A stretch of 49,184 bases of DNA, taken from assembly GCA_030834185.1 (NCBI GenBank), contig JAURFT010000007.1, forward strand, positions 1 to 49,184, read 5' to 3'. Every line of letters starts with the position of its first letter. Position 1 is the first letter of the stretch. Of the stretch, positions 16,082-26,003 are shown one piece after another. A program made the position numbers and the translations under genes. The notes under the pieces were generated by a model that worked only from the letters and a program-made list of their open reading frames with translations, did no database searches and was not told the origin of the DNA. The stretch comes from Candidatus Nanopelagicales bacterium. GTDB taxonomy: Bacteria > Actinomycetota > Actinomycetes > S36-B12 > UBA5976.

Positions 16082-17811
16082 CGCGCAAGCTTGCTAGCGC
16101 TTACCCCAGCAATTCCAAGCTCAGCGGCTTGAGCCAGATCACCAACTTCAGCAATTGCCTGCAGCGCGGTATCTGTGAATACTAAAAACGGCGCTACCCC
16201 TTCAAGCTCAGCTTGCTCTTGCCGCCAATTGGTTAACTTCACCATCACCTTTGGGTCAACCCATGGGGCGCAGCTATCACATCTCACCGCAGCAATCTCA
16301 ACAGCAGTTACTAAGCCACGCGCACAGAACCGACACTTAGCAACGCTGGGAGCTGTGTTAGCGATTGGCTTAACTTGATTTCGAGTGACTTTTGAATGTG
16401 TTGTAACTAAATCAGTTCCAGCATCCGCACCTATTGTTGCTAAAAACTCTGATGCGCCGCGATCTCGACTGTAACTAAGTAACAAGTTATCAGCAGCTCT
16501 GGTCATGCCGACATAGAACAATCGTTGCTCTTCAGCTAGCTGATGCTCAGTTAGCACTGAGCCAAATGGTTGATAAGGAAGTAGCTGATCATTTACTCCT
16601 GCAATCGCGACAGCTTTCCACTCCAGCCCTTTTGCCGAGTGAATAGTAAGTAGATCAACTCCTGCTTGCTGATTTGCCAAATTTGTTGCAATCCCAACTT
16701 CACGCAATGCGGCATCAATAATTGGTAGCTGCGCATTTAACCGACTTAGCACCGCCACTTCAGTTAACTGTTTGCCATCTGCCACCTGTGCTGAAACCCA
16801 TTTTGCAATAAATTTTGCTTCAGCTTTAGCATCTGAACTGGAATTGATTTCAACGCTGCCTGCAATATCGCGCTGACTCACAGTTGGTATATGAGCAAAG
16901 CTATTTGCCGCATGAATAATTGCAGGGGCTGATCGATAGCTGCGCGTTAACTTTGCGATTGTTGCTTGGCCAAAGCGCTGTTGTAACTCAATTAAGAAAT
17001 TTGAATTAGCCCCTGCAAATCCGTAAATTGCCTGACCGGGGTCTCCAACCACGCAAACTGAATCTCGATCTGCCCACCATTGATTCAATAAATGCTGTTG
17101 GGCAGGCGAGATATCTTGATACTCATCAACAGTGAAATGTTGATAACGCCCAGTGAAGGAAGCTGCGATTCGAGGTTGATCTTCCATCATGGCAGCTGCC
17201 AATAACACAATATCTGCTAAATCACATTGATGAGCTGCAGTTAAAAGCTGGTCATAGCTGCGCATAACTTCTGCTATTTGAACTGCATCAAGCTGGGCGG
17301 TGATTCCGCGCTGCGCTGCATGATTTAAATAATCAACCGAGCTTAATCGCATGGCTTTGGTCCAAGATATTTCAGATGCCAAGTCTCGAACCAGCGATCG
17401 CTCGGCGGTTAATCCGTGTTTTAGTAAAGCACGTGCAATTAAGCTGTCAGTATCCTCGCAAATTGCAGGTGCGTTACCACCAATTACTTCTGGCCAAAAA
17501 TGTTGAACTAACTGATATGCAGATGCATGCAAAGTTCGAACCTGCACACCGTTAACTCCCAATTTTTGTAAGCGCGCCTTCATTTCATTTGCTGCTCGAA
17601 CCGTGAATGTCACAGCGAGAGTGGAATCTGCGGTATGTGCCCCAGTGGAGATGGCATATGCAATTCGATGCGTAATTGCCCTAGTTTTTCCAGTGCCAGC
17701 TCCAGCCAGCACAATTACCGGACCCTGCACCGCCGTAGCAACAGCACGCTGCTCTGGGTCAAGTTGAGCTAGGAGTTCGGCCACTGGATGAGCGTAATCA
17801 GCCACACCCAC
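16045..17811 (-). CDS. uvrD2: UvrD2-type SF1A DNA helicase
   Basis: 588 residues. Walker A is G-A-G-T-G-K-T near residue 36, motif II is V-D-E-Y-Q-D, and motif VI is Y-V-G-M-T-R-A. After the motor, a tetracysteine module (C-R-F-C ... C-D-S-C) precedes a short HRDC-like C-terminal domain, the combination that defines actinobacterial UvrD2. UvrD2 unwinds DNA 3' to 5' and is essential in mycobacteria. It is shorter than the mycobacterial enzyme of about 700 residues, in keeping with a reduced genome. It diverges from mycoredoxin with a 43-bp gap. Confidence 0.88.
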   Translation of the reverse strand: MGVADYAHPVAELLAQLDPEQRAVATAVQGPVIVLAGAGTGKTRAITHRIAYAISTGAHTADSTLAVTFTVRAANEMKARLQKLGVNGVQVRTLHASAYQLVQHFWPEVIGGNAPAICEDTDSLIARALLKHGLTAERSLVRDLASEISWTKAMRLSSVDYLNHAAQRGITAQLDAVQIAEVMRSYDQLLTAAHQCDLADIVLLAAAMMEDQPRIAASFTGRYQHFTVDEYQDISPAQQHLLNQWWADRDSVCVVGDPGQAIYGFAGANSNFLIELQQRFGQATIAKLTRSYRSAPAIIHAANSFAHIPTVSQRDIAGSVEINSSSDAKAEAKFIAKWVSAQVADGKQLTEVAVLSRLNAQLPIIDAALREVGIATNLANQQAGVDLLTIHSAKGLEWKAVAIAGVNDQLLPYQPFGSVLTEHQLAEEQRLFYVGMTRAADNLLLSYSRDRGASEFLATIGADAGTDLVTTHSKVTRNQVKPIANTAPSVAKCRFCARGLVTAVEIAAVRCDSCAPWVDPKVMVKLTNWRQEQAELEGVAPFLVFTDTALQAIAEVGDLAQAAELGIAGVSASKLARYSEAFLLLLAK

Positions 17812-17854
17812 TGCCTCAACGGGCGGATTGCGTTGAAAAACCTAGACTGCGGCT

Positions 17855-18091
17855 ATGACGCTAACTATGTACAGCACCCAGTGGTGCGGGTATTGCCAAC
17901 GCCTAAAAGGTCAACTAGATCGAGCTGGTGTGGCATATATTGAAATTGATATCGAACACTCAGCTGAAGCAGCAGAATATGTGCAATCTGTAAACGGCGG
18001 AAATCAAACCGTCCCTACTGTGGTGCTACCTGATGGAACCGCGATGACAAATCCATCAATTAATCAATTGCTAGCAGCGCTAGGGACGTAA
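17855..18091 (+). CDS. mrx1: Mycoredoxin (glutaredoxin-like, W-C-G-Y-C)
   Basis: 78 residues with the thioredoxin fold of glutaredoxin-like proteins. The active site is W-C-G-Y-C with C11 and C14, the cis-proline lies in T-V-P-T-V, and 'G-G-N-Q-T' precedes it, as in mycoredoxin-1. In actinobacteria mycoredoxin reduces mycothiol-mixed disulfides. Its place between uvrD2 and nudC is the same as in mycobacteria (Rv3198A). Its last 12 bp overlap the convergent nudC gene. Confidence 0.9.
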   Translation: MTLTMYSTQWCGYCQRLKGQLDRAGVAYIEIDIEHSAEAAEYVQSVNGGNQTVPTVVLPDGTAMTNPSINQLLAALGT

Positions 18092-18988
18092 CCAACTGGT
18101 TGGTAGCTCCTCGCCATACCAATCTTCAATCAATGCTCGAGCGATTGAGATTTTTGATGGAAGTTTTATTTCTCCAGAAGTGCAGGCAGCTTGTAGCTGC
18201 GCTCTAGTAAACCACCGCACTTCAGCAATCTCATAACCATCTGCAACTGCAGTGCTCTGATTAACTTTTGCAATGTAGCCAAGCATTAAAGAAGCTGGGA
18301 ATGGCCATACCTGCGAACCTTTGTAATTAATATCTTCATAATTAACAATCACCCCAGCCTCTTCGCGTAGCTCTCGAATCAGCGCCATCTCAGCGGATTC
18401 CCCAGCTTCTACAAATCCGGCAAAGGTTGAATAAAAATCTTCTGACCAATCCACTCTTCGGCCTAATAGCGCACGATCTTGTTGATCAACTACAAGTGAG
18501 ATTATCGCTGGATCTGTTCTAGGGTGATGGCTTACGCCACACGTATTGCACTTTCGTGTCCAGCCTGCAGTTTCAACAATTGTTACATCACCACAGTTGC
18601 TACAGAATTTATTTTTCAGATGCCAATTTGAAACTGCGACGCTTGTAACAAGTAGCGCAATATCAATGTCGCTTAAATTAGATCCAAGCTCTCGCAGATC
18701 CTGCCATTGTGCTGGCGCAGCCGATTCATCAATTGCAGCAATATATGGAGTTGAGAAATCATCAATTCCCAGATCAACCCAGATCAGCGCTGGATCCACT
18801 TCAGAAACTTTTTGGAACTGCAGCTCATTATTTGGTGCAAATACTTTTCCACTTTTAATCAAGATGACCTTTGTCGCTGAATTGGACTTCACAGCTGACC
18901 AATCAAGATCAGTCCAGATCTCTCGGTTTCGACGTCTAATCTGGGATCTGGAGAGGATCAGCGAGGTCAGCAATGGGTCAGGTTTCAT
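18080..18988 (-). CDS. nudC: NAD+ diphosphatase / NAD-capped RNA hydrolase NudC
   Basis: 302 residues. A zinc ribbon (F-C-S-N-C ... C-N-T-C) precedes the Nudix domain. The Nudix box is complete: G-F-V-E-A-G-E then R-E-L-R-E-E-A-G-V, with the metal-binding glutamates. The NADH-pyrophosphatase signature downstream reads S-Q-V-W-P-F-P-A-S, with V in place of the common P at its third position. NudC hydrolyses NAD(H) and removes NAD caps from RNA. Transcribed away from the following EEP gene with a 41-bp divergent gap. Confidence 0.92.
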   Translation of the reverse strand: MKPDPLLTSLILSRSQIRRRNREIWTDLDWSAVKSNSATKVILIKSGKVFAPNNELQFQKVSEVDPALIWVDLGIDDFSTPYIAAIDESAAPAQWQDLRELGSNLSDIDIALLVTSVAVSNWHLKNKFCSNCGDVTIVETAGWTRKCNTCGVSHHPRTDPAIISLVVDQQDRALLGRRVDWSEDFYSTFAGFVEAGESAEMALIRELREEAGVIVNYEDINYKGSQVWPFPASLMLGYIAKVNQSTAVADGYEIAEVRWFTRAQLQAACTSGEIKLPSKISIARALIEDWYGEELPTSWLRP

Positions 18989-19029
18989 CTCCCCAAGCCT
19001 AAAGCAAGAATCCCAGTTAGGTTTGGCGA

Positions 19030-19866
19030 ATGAGCGCTGAAGCCAAATTCAAAATTTCCAGCTGGAACATCATGCATGGCATCAATTTAACTGAGCCCCC
19101 AACAAATGGCATGCCAGTGATTCAAAGTGCGGATTTGAAAACTGGTTGCGAGCAGCTGGCAGTTGATGTGCTTGCTGTCCAGGAAATAGATCAATATCAG
19201 CAGCGCAGTCATCAACTTGACCAGGCTGAATTCATCAGCACTCATACAAAATTACCTAACTACCGATTTATTCCAACATTGTTAGGCAATCCAGATGAGG
19301 GCAAGAAGAACTGGCAAGCGACAAGCGAAGCAGATGTTGATTTAGCAAATACCAATAAATCAGCAAGATATGGAATCGCGCTGTTCACGCGTTATCCAGT
19401 TCGGCGCTGGCATCAACTTGATCTAGTTGGCGCAAAAGTTACAACTCCAATTGCCATCCCTGGTGAAAACGGTAAACCAAAATTGATCTGGATCAGCGAT
19501 GAGCCGCGAGCAGTGCTAGCTGCAGAAGTTGAAACAGAGCTTGGTTTAGTTCTGATAGCAACAACTCATTTATCTTTTGTACCAGGTCGAAATATTAGAC
19601 AACTTCGCACTGCGCTTAGTTGGTTGAGTCAATTTGATCTACCCAAAGTATTTCTAGGTGATCTAAATCTTCCAGCAAGATTTATCCAAGCGCTAACCTC
19701 TTGGCAGCGCACACCGGTGATTCCTACATTTCCAATTACGAAACCAAAAGTGCAGTTTGATCACATTTTGACATCTGGCGATCTAATCACAACTGAAGTG
19801 CAGGCTACCAAAATGCCAGTTGGCGATCACTTAATGTTAAGTGCTTCAATTAATAGAATTAAGTAG
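19030..19866 (+). CDS. Endonuclease/exonuclease/phosphatase (EEP) family hydrolase
   Basis: 278 residues with the EEP signature in order: S-W-N-I-M-H-G with the metal-site asparagine near residue 13, A-V-Q-E-I-D with the catalytic glutamate, T-T-H-L-S with the histidine, L-G-D-L-N with the Asp/Asn pair, and a C-terminal G-D-H-L-M. No signal peptide is visible, so it is probably cytoplasmic. The substrate could be DNA, a phosphoinositide-like lipid or a nucleotide. The ATG lies after a weak ribosome binding site. Its end overlaps adnB by 21 bp, tail to tail. Confidence 0.85.
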   Translation: MSAEAKFKISSWNIMHGINLTEPPTNGMPVIQSADLKTGCEQLAVDVLAVQEIDQYQQRSHQLDQAEFISTHTKLPNYRFIPTLLGNPDEGKKNWQATSEADVDLANTNKSARYGIALFTRYPVRRWHQLDLVGAKVTTPIAIPGENGKPKLIWISDEPRAVLAAEVETELGLVLIATTHLSFVPGRNIRQLRTALSWLSQFDLPKVFLGDLNLPARFIQALTSWQRTPVIPTFPITKPKVQFDHILTSGDLITTEVQATKMPVGDHLMLSASINRIK

Positions 19867-22800
19867 CAGTTCATGCAGCTGCTCATAGGTTAAAGTTTGA
19901 GTTGATTCAATCTCAACTAAGTCAGGTAAAAATACAAACCTTGCCGATACATCAGCCAGATCGGCTTGATGGAATTTTGCCCACGCCATGCGATAAATAG
20001 CCAGCTGAAGTTGGTCAGCATTTGTTGACCTGCCAGTTTTCCAGTCAACTAGCACCGATCTTCCAGCGATGTTATAAACAGCATCGATCCGACCTGGGAT
20101 TAATAAGTTTCCAATTGGTAGCTGAAAACTCCATTCAATTGCGGTTGGCTGCATATCTGCATATTTAGATTTTTCAAAAGCTGCAAATGCTTTTTCAGCC
20201 GCAACATCAGATCGAACGCCGCGATCCATAAGTTCATCTAGATCAATCAAGGTTGCTTGTTTATAGAACTGCTCAATTTTGTTATGAACATTTGTTCCGC
20301 TAGCAGCGCCTCTTGATGGCGGTTTTGGCAGCGGGCGATGCAAAGCTTGGGCAAATTCAGTTGGGGTTCGAATTGCCTGAATTAAATTTGAAGCAGTAAC
20401 TAAATTAGGCAGCTCAACTTGCTTGATCTGATTTGCCGCTAACAGCCAGTTAATTGCAATATCCCAGCTTTGCACCTGCGCTACTTCAGATTCAGTTAGC
20501 CCAGCTGGAGTTTCAATTGTTGCGCCACTAGCAGCGACTTGTTCTGCAATTTGCTTTAACTCGCGTCGATATGGCGAATCTGCCTGACCTCGATAAACAT
20601 CTAGCTCAACAAGATAAGGATTCACCATCGCTGGATCTGGTGGCGGAGTTGAGTTCAGCACCTGAGTTGCTGTTGGTGCTATCTCGTTGTAAATAACCGA
20701 AGGACCTCGAGGTAGTTTCTGGGTCTCTCCCCACCAAGAAGATGTAATAGTCACTGTAAGTTGCGCGCGAGTAATTGCTACGTAAGCTAATCGAAGCTCT
20801 TCTTCAAGCGAATATTGTCGTATTGCATCTTGAAAATCTTTTAACGAATTTTTATCTGCAATTGGGTCCAGCGGTAATGAATTTCGATCCCCCCGCAGCG
20901 AATGTGCAATAGCGTCAACAACTGATGTAAATACTGAGCGGCCTTTTGATCCAGGGAAAACAGTTTTTGTCACATCAGGCACAAATACATGCGGCCATTC
21001 CAGTCCTTTTGCTCTATGTATTGTCAATAGTGAAATTGCACCATCAACGAGCGGCACTTCAATTTTTGGCACCAAATCAAATCTTCTGGCAGTTTTTATC
21101 CAAGCAATAAATGCGGCAACACTTTGATCATCTGTGGAATCACTCCAAGATCTGACCAAATCCATAAACCCTGCAACCACGTTTGATCGCTGGGTGATTC
21201 GACTAGTTGGATTTGCATACAATTCAATATCCATATTCAGCACCATGATTGCTTTCCAAACTGCATCAACTGCGCTGTTTACATTTCTGATGCTCTCAAT
21301 ATCAGCAGCAAGCTGTCGCATCCGAGTTCGTCCAGCTGCTGAAATTTCAATATCACCTAAATCGCTCAAAGCATCAGCCAGGCTGGATTGCGTAAGTGAA
21401 TCTAATGATCGCAATTCAACTGGAGTATCAGGATCGCTAAGCACTTGATTAGCTAACTGCACTGATCTATCTGCAAGCGCTGCTAAATCTCGGTCTCCTA
21501 AATTTAATCGTGGCGAAATTAATAATCTTGCAACTGCAGCTGACGCCAAGGGGTCTGCTGCTGCTTCAATCAGCGAAATAATTTCAACAACTTCAGGGGT
21601 TTTAGAAATTGTTTCGACACCTATCAGGGCTGCAGGTATTTCATTAGCTAATAAGGCTTCATGAATTTTTAATAAAGTTGAACTAGTTCGTCCAAGCACA
21701 GCTATGTGATCAGGCTTAGCGCCAGCATTTAATAACTCACTTATCTGCGAAACAATTGCTGCAACTTCTGCTGCAGCGTTCTCATAGCAGCCCACATTTA
21801 CTTCACCGCTACCAAATTCTAAATTTCCCTGCTGCAGCGGAATTGAACCTGGATTCGCTGATCTCAATGGGGCAATTAACTCATTTGCCGTATGCAATAT
21901 CCCTGCAGCTGAACGATAGTTATCGCTTAGGGATAGCACTTGAGCAGGTTCACCTGTTTTGGTTCGAAACAAAAATGGGAATGACCTGGTGGTTTCAGCT
22001 GAAGCTCCACGCCAGGCATAAATGGATTGCAACGGATCTCCTACTGCTGTGACGCTGTGTCCATCACCAAATGCCAGCAGTAGTAACTGCTGCTGCGCCA
22101 CCGAGGTATCTTGATATTCGTCAAGCAATACGCATTTGTATCTTTGTTTTAGGTTTTGCACCAAATCTGGATTTAAAGTTAATAGATTAACTGATAATCG
22201 CATCTGATCAGCAAAGTCAACTAATCCCTGCTGCTGCTTTGTGGCTCTAAACTCTGCCACTAATTCCAATAACTCGATTCGTTGATTGGCAACAGTTATA
22301 GCTTTTCTAATATCTGCGTTAGTTGAAATAGCAGTTAACTGCTCAATCCAGTTGGCATCAAAATCTTTAACTTCTTGGGCTTCTAGCAGATGCTCTGCTA
22401 GTAATTCATCTAACTTCAGCAGCATCTCAACAAATCGACCGGTTGAGTAATCTAGTTGAGATATCTCGGTTTTCGTTTCTCGCAATACTTTAAGCGCTAG
22501 TTGAGCTCGCGCGGTATCGGTCAAAGTGCGGTGATCTGGCTCAATTCCGATGCTTGCGCCATGATCAATTAACAGCTGGCGCGCAAAGGCATGATAGGTA
22601 GCAATACTTGGTAATTTATCTTGAAATTCTTTACCAAGTTGCTTAGCTATTCGATTACGTAGCTCATTTGCTGCTTTATTTGTAAAAGTAAGTCCTAAAA
22701 TTTCTTCAGACTCAACCTGCTTGGTTTCAATTAGATGCAGCACGCGTGCACTCATTACGGTGGTCTTACCGCTACCTGCGCCAGCGATAATCGCTACTGG

Positions 22801-22869
22801 CTTAGCTGGGTAACTGACTGCTAGTTGCTGTTCAGCACTTAACTTAGCTACTTCTACCAACGCGCTCAT
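19846..22869 (-). CDS. adnB: AdnB-like helicase-nuclease subunit
   Basis: 1007 residues from ATG 22869, which forms an A-T-G-A overlap with the adnA stop; a start 63 bases upstream would be inside adnA. The SF1 motor is intact: G-A-G-S-G-K-T, L-D-E-Y-Q-D, and V-A-I-T-R-A. The C-terminal RecB-type nuclease has H-N-K-I near the start, G-R-I-D-A, V-D-W-K-T-G with catalytic Asp and Lys, and Q-L-A-I-Y-R. With AdnA it would form the AdnAB end-resection machine that processes double-strand breaks. Order adnA then adnB and linkage to nudC, mrx1 and uvrD2 are as in Mycobacterium (Rv3201c-Rv3202c). Confidence 0.88.
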   Translation of the reverse strand: MSALVEVAKLSAEQQLAVSYPAKPVAIIAGAGSGKTTVMSARVLHLIETKQVESEEILGLTFTNKAANELRNRIAKQLGKEFQDKLPSIATYHAFARQLLIDHGASIGIEPDHRTLTDTARAQLALKVLRETKTEISQLDYSTGRFVEMLLKLDELLAEHLLEAQEVKDFDANWIEQLTAISTNADIRKAITVANQRIELLELVAEFRATKQQQGLVDFADQMRLSVNLLTLNPDLVQNLKQRYKCVLLDEYQDTSVAQQQLLLLAFGDGHSVTAVGDPLQSIYAWRGASAETTRSFPFLFRTKTGEPAQVLSLSDNYRSAAGILHTANELIAPLRSANPGSIPLQQGNLEFGSGEVNVGCYENAAAEVAAIVSQISELLNAGAKPDHIAVLGRTSSTLLKIHEALLANEIPAALIGVETISKTPEVVEIISLIEAAADPLASAAVARLLISPRLNLGDRDLAALADRSVQLANQVLSDPDTPVELRSLDSLTQSSLADALSDLGDIEISAAGRTRMRQLAADIESIRNVNSAVDAVWKAIMVLNMDIELYANPTSRITQRSNVVAGFMDLVRSWSDSTDDQSVAAFIAWIKTARRFDLVPKIEVPLVDGAISLLTIHRAKGLEWPHVFVPDVTKTVFPGSKGRSVFTSVVDAIAHSLRGDRNSLPLDPIADKNSLKDFQDAIRQYSLEEELRLAYVAITRAQLTVTITSSWWGETQKLPRGPSVIYNEIAPTATQVLNSTPPPDPAMVNPYLVELDVYRGQADSPYRRELKQIAEQVAASGATIETPAGLTESEVAQVQSWDIAINWLLAANQIKQVELPNLVTASNLIQAIRTPTEFAQALHRPLPKPPSRGAASGTNVHNKIEQFYKQATLIDLDELMDRGVRSDVAAEKAFAAFEKSKYADMQPTAIEWSFQLPIGNLLIPGRIDAVYNIAGRSVLVDWKTGRSTNADQLQLAIYRMAWAKFHQADLADVSARFVFLPDLVEIESTQTLTYEQLHELLLNSIN

Positions 22870-25800
22870 CCAGCCACCTGATCCCCTTCTGGAACTGCAG
22901 GACAAACTGTTTTCACTTTGCAATTCCGACATTGCGCACCTGGCCGGGCAGGTAAATCTTCAGAGATCAGATGGGTTTTTGCTTTTTGAATTTGGTTTAC
23001 CAGCCAGGAATCATCAGCTAAATCAGGTGCTGCTTGTTCAACTGCTTGCTCTTTAGAGTTTCGTAATCGAATCTGCACTAATTTTGCGCTAACTGGAGCT
23101 TGATTGGGATTGAGCTCTTCGCTGTTGCTCACGGCTAATTGATAAATACCCAATTGTGAATGCTCTTGCAATTCAGCTTTAGTTGGCTTAGTTGATCCAG
23201 TTTTGTAATCAACAACTTCAAAGCTTCCAGTTGAAGTTTGCTGCAGTAAATCAATATGTCCTACCAGAACAACATCAAGATCAGCGTGCACTACTTTAAA
23301 TTTAAGTTCAGTGCCAATTGCGGTTGCGCTTTGAGTTTGAATCCAAGCGTGAAGTGCAGTTACCATGTTCTTTGCTTCAACAAGCTGCACTTCAGATTGC
23401 CATTGGGCATCAAAGATTTCACATGGCCACAGTTTTGTTAACTGATTTATCGCTTCAGTTAGTTCCAATTTGGTATTGACTATCTGCTGCGCAATTGAGT
23501 GAATGGTTAGGCCAATAACAGTATTAGCAACTGGCTGATCTTGAACTTTTAACTTGCGTTCAAAGAACCATTGAGTTGGACATTTGGTAACGCTATCAAG
23601 CATTGATCCACTGATTGCAAGTTGCTTATCGTGATTAACGATGCTGCGATCAGATTCACTCACATCAGCAACAAACCACCAATTCTCCGGTCGTGCCGGA
23701 AGAGTGCGAGGATCATCTAATTTAGCTAAATAGCCCAAGCGATTAATTGCAGCAGCTCTAAGTTCTGGTGATGCGCCAGCATCAATGCTCGTTGCTCGCA
23801 ATCTGGCAATTAATCCTCGAATAGTCAGCATCGATGGTGGAGTTGCGGTGATTCGATTTGGTAGATCAAAATTTACTAACAAACTCGATGGCGCAGTTCC
23901 CTGATCCAGCTTGGAATCAATAACACAGATCACTAGCTCGTTTTGCGCTGTTGCTGCAGCCGCTGCAGCCAATCTGCGCTCTTCAGCTAATCGCTGTCGC
24001 TGTCCAGCTGCATCTCTTGCTTGAATAATTGATTCGCGGACATTATTTGCCGGCCAGATTCCTTCTTGTAAATCAACAATTATTACTAACTTCCATTCCC
24101 GACCTCGAGCTCGATGGGCAGTTAGCACTGCCACGCCTGAAACTGATCGTTGAATTAATACTTCACTTGCTGCATCTTGATTGGTTAGTTCTGCAATAAA
24201 ATCAAGCAAAGATTGAGTGCCTTGATAGTTTCGATCCGCCCGATCAGCTGCATCAAATAGCGAGAGCACTGCATCTAAATCTCGATCAGCTTTACGCCCT
24301 GCTGCAGATTGATTAGTTGCAGCTAACTGCAGCCGAGCTGGCCAGTTCAGCCAGCGTTCATCAGCGTCATAGCCAAGCTGGCTGGCAACCTCAGTTAAAA
24401 CTCTGGCTTGCCAAATTCCCCATAAAACCTCAGCTACGGAATTAGAGGTTTTGATAGTTTTAACTAAACTCAACATAATGGCAGCTGCACGGCGCAGTGG
24501 TTGCAGGGTTGGACTAAATGGGAGCGCTGCCAGCAGGTTTGGATCTTTAATTGCGCTGGCAATAACTTCTTGAGTTGATCCAAAATATCCAGCTATCCGC
24601 AGCTCCTGTGCAGTTCGGCGCAGCATGGCTGGATTCATACCCACAATCTCACTTAGCGCAAACTGCACTATTTCCTGAGTTGTGACCTGATTGGGAAATT
24701 TTGATGCAGTTACTAATGCCTGCAGCAGCTGGGACACTGCAGGATCTTTGGCAAGAGCGACATTGTCAGGTGAAAATTCAACTGGGATAGCTGCTTCTGC
24801 CAAACTGCGACGCAGATTTGTTAACGTGCTAAATGACCTGCCAATAATTGCAATCTCGTTATATTCAAGTTTGTGATTTACCTTCGCTTGCATAATTCGG
24901 TCAACTATTAATGCATCACGAATAGCTTCACTAGCAGCAACTTTAAATTCAACCTTGCCAGTATCGGGCTGCGAGAATTTTGGATCTCTGATTTTTTTGG
25001 CTTCTAGTTCATTTAAATCAGGTGATGCCAAGGTTGGCAAAAATTCTTTAACTAAACTTCCAATTGGTTGGCCATATCGATAAACCATATCCAGCGTATG
25101 CACTGTTGGTGAAACTGCGTCACGAAATCGCTTGGTAGTTTCTATTCCAACACCGCGAAAACTAAGCACTGCCGCATCAGCATTGCTAGTTACAAAGCAA
25201 TAACTAGCTTGCTTCACTAAAGCAACCAGTAAATCTAGTTGTGACTGATCAAAGTCATGTAAGTCATCAACGATGATGGCTTTTGGTGAAAAATATTTGG
25301 TCGCAACAAATTTATCTGAATTCAACAACTCGGTTGCATTCAAATTTGCTTCGGTGTAACTCAGCTCCGCGGCTGCTGCTGCTTGAGTAAGTAAAATATT
25401 TACAAAATCTTTTAATGGTTTAGCAAGTACTGGGTCAGAATGCCATTGCTTAGTTGCCCTATTAATATCAATCCAGCGGCGCAGATCACTTGCGAAAACT
25501 TTTGTGTTAAGAGCAGATTTCCATTTTTCCGGCCAGTTAGTAGCTGAATTAGCAAGTATGTCTCGAATTCTAGCTTCCTGCTGCGGACCAGTTAGCATTT
25601 TTAAATTAACTTCACCAGCTGATGCATGAATTGCTTGTGTTCGCAGCATGGCGTATGCCAATGCGGAGATGGTAAATACTCTTGGTGTTGTTGCAGGATT
25701 AATCGATATTAATTTTTCGCGAAATTGTGAAGCACCCGTTCGACTAGCTGAAATCACCCAAACATCAGCAAGTCCAACTTTTGCCACAGCTAACTGCGCT

Positions 25801-25949
25801 GCCATAAGCGCAGTGGTGCTTCGCCCACTTCCGGCGGCGCCAAGCAACAGCTGCACACCTGAATCGGCGCCTAATGCCAGTTGCTGCTGGTCGGAGAGCG
25901 AGATCTGCGGTTCTTGTTCTGGCAGCCTTAATTGGATGGTCACTGGCAC
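22866..25949 (-). CDS. adnA: AdnA-like helicase-nuclease subunit with degenerate motor
   Basis: 1027 residues from GTG 25949. The SF1 motor is visible but altered. Walker A is G-A-A-G-S-G-R-S with Arg43 where lysine is needed, motif II reads V-D-D-L-H-D, and the motif VI arginine is gone (R-L-A-A-A-A-A-A-T-A-Q). The C-terminal nuclease looks intact: H817, G-H-I-D with D900, V-V-D-Y-K-T-G with D914 and K916, and Q-L-G-I-Y. Cysteines C790, C1007, C1010 and C1016 (C ... C-x2-C-x5-C) match the iron-sulfur 'staple' of AddB-type nucleases. It therefore likely supplies a nuclease and structural arm, with AdnB as the motor. Confidence 0.85.
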   Translation of the reverse strand: MPVTIQLRLPEQEPQISLSDQQQLALGADSGVQLLLGAAGSGRSTTALMAAQLAVAKVGLADVWVISASRTGASQFREKLISINPATTPRVFTISALAYAMLRTQAIHASAGEVNLKMLTGPQQEARIRDILANSATNWPEKWKSALNTKVFASDLRRWIDINRATKQWHSDPVLAKPLKDFVNILLTQAAAAAELSYTEANLNATELLNSDKFVATKYFSPKAIIVDDLHDFDQSQLDLLVALVKQASYCFVTSNADAAVLSFRGVGIETTKRFRDAVSPTVHTLDMVYRYGQPIGSLVKEFLPTLASPDLNELEAKKIRDPKFSQPDTGKVEFKVAASEAIRDALIVDRIMQAKVNHKLEYNEIAIIGRSFSTLTNLRRSLAEAAIPVEFSPDNVALAKDPAVSQLLQALVTASKFPNQVTTQEIVQFALSEIVGMNPAMLRRTAQELRIAGYFGSTQEVIASAIKDPNLLAALPFSPTLQPLRRAAAIMLSLVKTIKTSNSVAEVLWGIWQARVLTEVASQLGYDADERWLNWPARLQLAATNQSAAGRKADRDLDAVLSLFDAADRADRNYQGTQSLLDFIAELTNQDAASEVLIQRSVSGVAVLTAHRARGREWKLVIIVDLQEGIWPANNVRESIIQARDAAGQRQRLAEERRLAAAAAATAQNELVICVIDSKLDQGTAPSSLLVNFDLPNRITATPPSMLTIRGLIARLRATSIDAGASPELRAAAINRLGYLAKLDDPRTLPARPENWWFVADVSESDRSIVNHDKQLAISGSMLDSVTKCPTQWFFERKLKVQDQPVANTVIGLTIHSIAQQIVNTKLELTEAINQLTKLWPCEIFDAQWQSEVQLVEAKNMVTALHAWIQTQSATAIGTELKFKVVHADLDVVLVGHIDLLQQTSTGSFEVVDYKTGSTKPTKAELQEHSQLGIYQLAVSNSEELNPNQAPVSAKLVQIRLRNSKEQAVEQAAPDLADDSWLVNQIQKAKTHLISEDLPARPGAQCRNCKVKTVCPAVPEGDQVAG

Positions 25950-26003
25950 ATTGTGGTCATTTCCTCGGACAACTGCGTTGATTTAAGCCGTTCATGGCAC
26001 GAT

